Below, in pieces: positions 59,649 to 64,000 of a DNA stretch of 64,000 nt. Within the stretch, counting starts at the first letter, position 1, and the number at the start of each line of letters is the position of its first letter. Made by a program: the position numbers and the translations under genes. A model generated the notes under the pieces. It was not told the origin of the DNA. It did not search any database and was given only the letters and a program-made list of their open reading frames with translations. The stretch comes from Rhodococcus pseudokoreensis (GTDB taxonomy: Bacteria > Actinomycetota > Actinomycetes > Mycobacteriales > Mycobacteriaceae): positions 1,302,001 to 1,366,000 of the forward strand of contig NZ_CP070619.1 in the NCBI RefSeq assembly GCF_017068395.1. Direction: 5' to 3'.

Positions 59649-59888
59649 GCGCGCGACACTACCGGCACCCGCCGACACATCCTGTCCGACAAGCATCTTC
59701 AGACAGCGCCACTCAGACGGGAAGCGCCCACTCGGCGAGCCGGCGCGACACCTCCCGGTAGCCACGCTTCCCGCTCGAAACGGCGATGACCGATTTCGGT
59801 GCAGAAGCCGCCTCGCAGTTCGCCCGGGATCCGTAGTCTGACCGTATGTACCCGTCACGCGCGAAGAGAATTCCGGCAGGGTGACAAA

Positions 59889-61544
59889 GTGGCGGAGCTG
59901 ATTCTCGGACCGCTGCTGAGACATGTCGGCACGGGCGATGCGACGGTGTGGGTCGAGACGTCGGAGGCGTGTACCGTCCGGGTCCTCGGCCACGAGGAAC
60001 GCACGTGGAACGTCTCGGGTCACCACTACGCGCTCGTCGTCGTGGACGATCTGGAACCCGGGTCGACCACTCCGTACGACGTGACCCTCGACGGCCGTCC
60101 GGTGTGGCCGTTGCCGAATGCCGTCCCGTCGGTGATCCGCACGCTCCGCGAGGACGACGACGCCCTCGTCCTGACGTTCGGATCGTGCCGGTTCGCCACG
60201 ATGTCCACGACGGAGGACAACCGGCACCTCGGCGCCGACGCCCTCGACGCGTACGCGGTGCGGATGGCCGGACAGTCCCCGGACCGGTGGCCGGACGCCC
60301 TGCTGCTGCTCGGGGATCAGGTGTACGCCGATGAACTGTCCCCCGAGACCGAGGCGCGGGTCGCCGAGATCCACGACGTGAAGGAGCCACCCGGCCCGCA
60401 GGTGCGCAACTTCGAGGAATACACCTGGCTGTACGCCGAGTCGTGGACGGACCCTCAGGTGCGCTGGCTGATGTCCACGGTGCCCACGTCGATGATCTTC
60501 GATGACCACGACGTGCGGGACGACTGGAACACCTCCGAGTCGTGGCGCGACGACGTCGAGGCGACGTCGTGGTGGGAGGAGCGCATCGTCGGCGCGTTGT
60601 CGTCGTACTGGGTCTATCAGCACCTGGGAAACTTGTCGCCGAGTCTCCTCGCCGAAAACGATCTGTACCAACGTGTTCGGAAGCACGGCGGCGACGTCGA
60701 ACCGATGCTCCGGGAGTTCGCGTCCGCCGCCGACGAGGAGGCGGACGGCGCGAAGGGCACGCAGTGGTCGTATCGCCGCGACCTCGGGGTCGCGAGGCTG
60801 CTCGTCATCGACTCGCGGTGCGGGCGCATCCTCTGCGGCGGCCGCCGCGAGATGGTGTCCGACCCCGAGTTCTCCTGGATCGAGCGTCAGACCGAGGGCG
60901 ACTACGACCATCTGCTCGTCGGGACGTCGCTGCCGTGGTTGCTGCCCCGCGCCCTCCACGACCTGGAGTCCTGGGACGAACGCCTCGCCGCCGGATCCCG
61001 TGGCCCACGGGTGGCGGCGTGGGCCGAGAAGATCCGGCGCGGGGCGGACCTGGAGCACTGGGCGGCGTTTCGTGACTCGTTCGACCGGCTCGCCCGGCTC
61101 CTCGCCGACGTCGGCAAGGGCCACCGGGCCGGGCCGCGTGGCCGCGCTCCGTCCACCATCTCGGTGCTGTCCGGCGACGTCCACCACGCCTACGCCGCGC
61201 AGGCGCACTTCCCCGAGCCGCTGCAGTCACTGGTGTATCAGCTGACGTGCTCTCCCCTGCACAACTACGTACCGGCCGCGATGAAGGTGACGTTCCGGAT
61301 CTCGTGGCGGCGCGCCACCGAACGGACCGTGCGTTTCATCCTGGGCCGGGTGTCGCGGGTGCCGCCCGTTCCCCTCGACTGGTCCAAGGTCGCCGGACCG
61401 TTCTTCGGCGATCAGGTGGCCACCCTCCATCTGAAGGGACGGTCGGCCCGCCTCGTGATGGAACAGGCGCGCAACGACAGCGACGGCACACCCCGGTTCA
61501 AGACCATGACCGACCTCGAACTGGCGACGGGAAAGGGCTACTGA
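59889..61544 (+). CDS. PhoD-like alkaline phosphatase/metallophosphoesterase
   Basis: This 551-residue PhoD-type metallophosphatase has an N-terminal Fn3/PhoD_N-like beta domain (1-85) and a catalytic domain with FGSCRF, LLLLGDQVYADE, MIFDDHDVRDDWN and VLSGDVHHAY, consistent with metal-binding residues. There is no Tat signal peptide, unlike classical PhoD, so it may be cytosolic. GTG 59889 follows the weak GGCAGGGTGA site; the frame upstream is not protein-like. It overlaps the convergent SRPBCC gene by 7 nt. Confidence 0.88.
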   Translation: MAELILGPLLRHVGTGDATVWVETSEACTVRVLGHEERTWNVSGHHYALVVVDDLEPGSTTPYDVTLDGRPVWPLPNAVPSVIRTLREDDDALVLTFGSCRFATMSTTEDNRHLGADALDAYAVRMAGQSPDRWPDALLLLGDQVYADELSPETEARVAEIHDVKEPPGPQVRNFEEYTWLYAESWTDPQVRWLMSTVPTSMIFDDHDVRDDWNTSESWRDDVEATSWWEERIVGALSSYWVYQHLGNLSPSLLAENDLYQRVRKHGGDVEPMLREFASAADEEADGAKGTQWSYRRDLGVARLLVIDSRCGRILCGGRREMVSDPEFSWIERQTEGDYDHLLVGTSLPWLLPRALHDLESWDERLAAGSRGPRVAAWAEKIRRGADLEHWAAFRDSFDRLARLLADVGKGHRAGPRGRAPSTISVLSGDVHHAYAAQAHFPEPLQSLVYQLTCSPLHNYVPAAMKVTFRISWRRATERTVRFILGRVSRVPPVPLDWSKVAGPFFGDQVATLHLKGRSARLVMEQARNDSDGTPRFKTMTDLELATGKGY

Positions 61545-62008
61545 CGCTGCTCGGCCGCCGCCTTCAGCTGCGCGAGCCCCTTCTCGAAGTCCTTGCCCAC
61601 CATCTTGTCCATCGGGAAGACGACTCCCACGATCCTGAAGAAGAGGTTGTTCTTGCCGGTCATCTGCCAGCGGACGGTGGTGCCCGCGCCGTTCGGTTCG
61701 AGGAGGAACGTCGTGACGTTCTCCGCCTTGAACGGTTTGAGGAAGTTCAGGTCGAGCACGACCTTCGAGCCGGGCACCGACTCGGTGATCACCATCTGTC
61801 CCGAACCCGCCTTGCGGTTGCCCTCCCACGCGTAGGACGCGCCCACTCCCGAATCCGGGCCTGAGTACGTGCGCTTCAGTTCGGGATCGACGTCCTCCCA
61901 CGGCGACCACGCCTGCCACTTCCGGAAGTCGTCGAGGAGTGGCTGAACGACGTCGGGGCTCGCATCGATGACGGTGGAACGTTCGACGAGGAACTCGGCC
62001 GAAGCCAT
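61538..62008 (-). CDS. SRPBCC/START-fold polyketide cyclase-like protein
   Basis: This 156-residue protein has the helix-grip fold pattern: an N-terminal strand and helix AEFLVERSTVIDASPDVVQP, then WSPWEDVDPELKRTYSGP, GTTVRWQMTGKNNLFFRIVG, and a long C-terminal helix. It is a lipid- or polyketide-binding fold, with no ligand suggested. The 3' end overlaps the PhoD-like gene. Confidence 0.85.
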   Translation of the reverse strand: MASAEFLVERSTVIDASPDVVQPLLDDFRKWQAWSPWEDVDPELKRTYSGPDSGVGASYAWEGNRKAGSGQMVITESVPGSKVVLDLNFLKPFKAENVTTFLLEPNGAGTTVRWQMTGKNNLFFRIVGVVFPMDKMVGKDFEKGLAQLKAAAEQRQ

Positions 62009-62140
62009 GCGGTCTCCATTCGGTGTCGGGTGTGGCGGACCGAGGTCGCGGCCACCTCTTCACGTGGAAGATAACGCCTCGCCGCCGGTCGCGCGCGCGG
62101 TATCGTCGGGAGCGACCCGTACGACATGGTGGGGGTAGCA

Positions 62141-64000
62141 GTGACGACCGAGACGGATCTGATCCGCAATATCGCTCTGGTGGGACATCAGGGCAACGGG
62201 AAGACGACGCTCGCGGAGGCGATGCTCTTCCGCGCCGGTGTCGTCACGCGGCCCGGTCGTGTCGAGAGCGGCAACACGGTGCTCGACACCCAGCCCGAGG
62301 AACACGACCGCACCCAGTCGCTGACGCTCGGCCTGGCCTCGTTCTCCTGGAACGACTACCGGATCAATCTTCTCGACCCGCCGGGCTACGCCGATTTCGC
62401 CGGCGACGCGATGACGGCGCTCCGGGTCGCCGACGTCGCGGTGTTCGTGATCGACGGGGTCAGCGGTCTGCAGGTGAACGACGAACTGCTCTGGCAGGCG
62501 GCCACCGAACGAGCCATCCCGCGCATCCTGTTCGTGAACAAGATGGACAAGGAGCGGGCGTCGTTCGACGCCGTCCTGGCCGGGATCCGCGACCACTTCG
62601 GATCCGGAGTCGAACCGGTCGACCTGCCTGTCGGCGAGGCGTCCGGGTTCACCGGCGTCGCCGACCTCCTCACCGAGCACGTCATCCTCTACGACAGCGG
62701 GTCCGCGAACACGAGCGACGAACTGCCCGCCGACATCGCCGACCGCGAACACGAGCAGCACGAGCATCTCGTGGAGGACGTCGTCGAGATCGAGGACGAC
62801 CTGCTCTCGAAGTACCTCGACGGCGAGGACATCTCCGTTCCCGAACTCGAGCACGCGCTCCGCGCGGGCTTCGCCGCGGGCTCGCTGTGGCCGGTGCTGT
62901 GCGGGTCGGCCGTCGATGCGATCGCCGTCGACCGATTGCTCGACTTCGTGTGCCGGATCGCGCCGGCACCGTCGGAGGTCCCGGGCATCGAGGTCCGCGG
63001 TGACGGGGACAGGGTCGCCGAGGTGCGGTGCGATCCGTCCGGCGAGACGCTCGCGTACGTCTTCAAGACGCAGACAGACGAATATGTCGGGCAGGTGGCG
63101 TTGCTGAAGATCCTCTCCGGCAGCGTGCACGCGGACGATGTCCTCGTCAATCAGCGCACCGGCGCGAAGGAGCGCCTGCACAACCTCCTTCGCGTCCTCG
63201 GTAGCAAACACACCCCGATCGACAGCGCGGAGGCCGGCGACATCGTCGGCGCCATCAAACTCACCGACGTCTCGACGGGCGACACCCTCGCGCCGATCGG
63301 CTCACCGCTCACCGTGCCGCCGATCGTGCACCGCCGTCCCGTCTACGGACTCGCGGTGGCCGCCGAGAGCGCGGGCGACGAGGACAAACTCGCGACCGCC
63401 CTGGCCGAACTCGTCAGCGACGACCCGACGCTCGAGGTCACGCGCGACAGCGAGACCCACCAGACGGTGATGCGGGGCGCCGGCGACGTGCACGTGCAGG
63501 TGGCGCTGACCCGGTTGAAGCGGCGGTACGGCATCACCCTCCTGACCGAACCGGTCAAGATCGCGTACCGCGAGACACTGCTCGGCACCGTGGAGACGGA
63601 GGGCCGCCACAAGAAGCAGAGCGGCGGTCACGGCCAGTTCGGTGTGGCGACGGTCCGCTTCGAGCCGCTCCCCCGCGACGAGGGCTACGAATTCGTCGAC
63701 GAGACCCGCGGCGGAGTGATACCCAAGTCGCTCATTCCCGCGGTCGGCAAGGGGATCGCCGAATCGATGGGACGCGGAGGCAGGCACGGGTTTCCGCTCG
63801 TCGACCTGCGCGCCACCGTCCTCGACGGCAAGCATCACTCGGTCGACTCCGACGATTTCAGCTTCCGGATGGCGGGGGCGCTCGCCCTCCGTGCGGCCAT
63901 CGAGAAGGTGGGCACTCTGGTTCTCGAGCCCGTCGACCACGTCGAGGTCACCGTGCCCTCGACGCTGCAGGGTGACGTGATGGCGGATCTCGGCCGGCGA
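62141..64000 (+). CDS. Elongation factor G-like GTPase (FusA2 type), truncated by window end
   Basis: This gene starts at GTG 62141 (GGGGG just upstream; an in-frame ATG at 62126 is possible) and runs off the right edge after 620 codons; about 90-100 C-terminal residues are missing compared with the actinobacterial Rv0120c-like EF-G paralogue. G1 is GHQGNGKTT and G4 NKMD. G3 reads DPPGYADF instead of DTPGHVDF of canonical EF-G, so the catalytic His is replaced by Tyr. The domain IV segment EGRHKKQSGGHGQFG is conserved. The role is a secondary ribosomal GTPase, not the housekeeping fusA. Confidence 0.9.
   Translation, partial: MTTETDLIRNIALVGHQGNGKTTLAEAMLFRAGVVTRPGRVESGNTVLDTQPEEHDRTQSLTLGLASFSWNDYRINLLDPPGYADFAGDAMTALRVADVAVFVIDGVSGLQVNDELLWQAATERAIPRILFVNKMDKERASFDAVLAGIRDHFGSGVEPVDLPVGEASGFTGVADLLTEHVILYDSGSANTSDELPADIADREHEQHEHLVEDVVEIEDDLLSKYLDGEDISVPELEHALRAGFAAGSLWPVLCGSAVDAIAVDRLLDFVCRIAPAPSEVPGIEVRGDGDRVAEVRCDPSGETLAYVFKTQTDEYVGQVALLKILSGSVHADDVLVNQRTGAKERLHNLLRVLGSKHTPIDSAEAGDIVGAIKLTDVSTGDTLAPIGSPLTVPPIVHRRPVYGLAVAAESAGDEDKLATALAELVSDDPTLEVTRDSETHQTVMRGAGDVHVQVALTRLKRRYGITLLTEPVKIAYRETLLGTVETEGRHKKQSGGHGQFGVATVRFEPLPRDEGYEFVDETRGGVIPKSLIPAVGKGIAESMGRGGRHGFPLVDLRATVLDGKHHSVDSDDFSFRMAGALALRAAIEKVGTLVLEPVDHVEVTVPSTLQGDVMADLGRR

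Overview
This window is GC-rich actinobacterial DNA that most resembles Rhodococcus, probably the R. jostii/opacus group (an inference from gene content and order, not a database match). The evidence is a set of mycolate-actinobacterial genes: mycothiol deacetylase MshB, coenzyme F420 precursor synthase FbiC, PIM mannosyltransferase PimE and lipoprotein LpqW. Their order (dapC, fdxA, fbiC, mshB, lpqW, typA, mutT2, phhB, pimE) follows M. tuberculosis Rv1178-Rv1159 with genes inserted and lost. A 14-gene nuo operon lies beside an Rv3143-like receiver protein, as in mycobacteria.

Layout. 1-6 kb: a partial coiled-coil protein, dapC/fdxA and the fbiC cluster, all on minus. 6-10 kb: a YdbS/YdbT-like PH-domain pair, uracil-DNA glycosylase UdgB, a HemD-like protein and a leaderless VOC protein. 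10-15 kb, minus: a 52-residue small protein, a membrane protein and a catalase, then lpqW-mshB. 15-20 kb: typA, a 58-residue Cys-rich basic protein, mutT2, phhB and pimE. 20-23.4 kb: a secreted protein with a strong terminator, a protein with Ser at every third residue, a MarR regulator with a large palindromic operator and a tiny membrane peptide, an NTF2-like protein and a Tat-exported DUF1906 protein. 23.4-39.8 kb: nuoA to nuoN on minus. 40-48 kb: receiver protein, serine esterase, Mrr-type endonuclease, CLC channel, amidohydrolase, old-yellow-enzyme reductase, OmpA-like lipoprotein and a 45-residue amphipathic peptide. 48-64 kb: a leaderless hydrolase, CPBP protease, class I fumarase, L,D-transpeptidase, methyltransferase, acyl-CoA dehydrogenase, Mug glycosylase, SDR, HtpG, PhoD-like phosphatase, SRPBCC protein and a truncated EF-G-like GTPase.

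How genes work together: the nuo genes build proton-pumping NADH:quinone oxidoreductase. pimE and lpqW belong to PIM/lipoarabinomannan synthesis, mshB to mycothiol and fbiC to F420. udgB, mutT2 and mug protect or repair DNA.

The most unusual signal is in the nuo operon. A palindromic repeat with 20-bp arms and a 42-nt loop occurs upstream of both nuoC (two near-identical tandem copies) and nuoG. Its loop carries a Shine-Dalgarno sequence and a start codon at identical spacing, so the repeat appears to supply the translation start and the first ~20 residues of both subunits. Arm differences between copies are largely compensatory. Other candidates are the Sxx-repeat protein, the PorA-like 45-residue peptide and the MarR operator locus.
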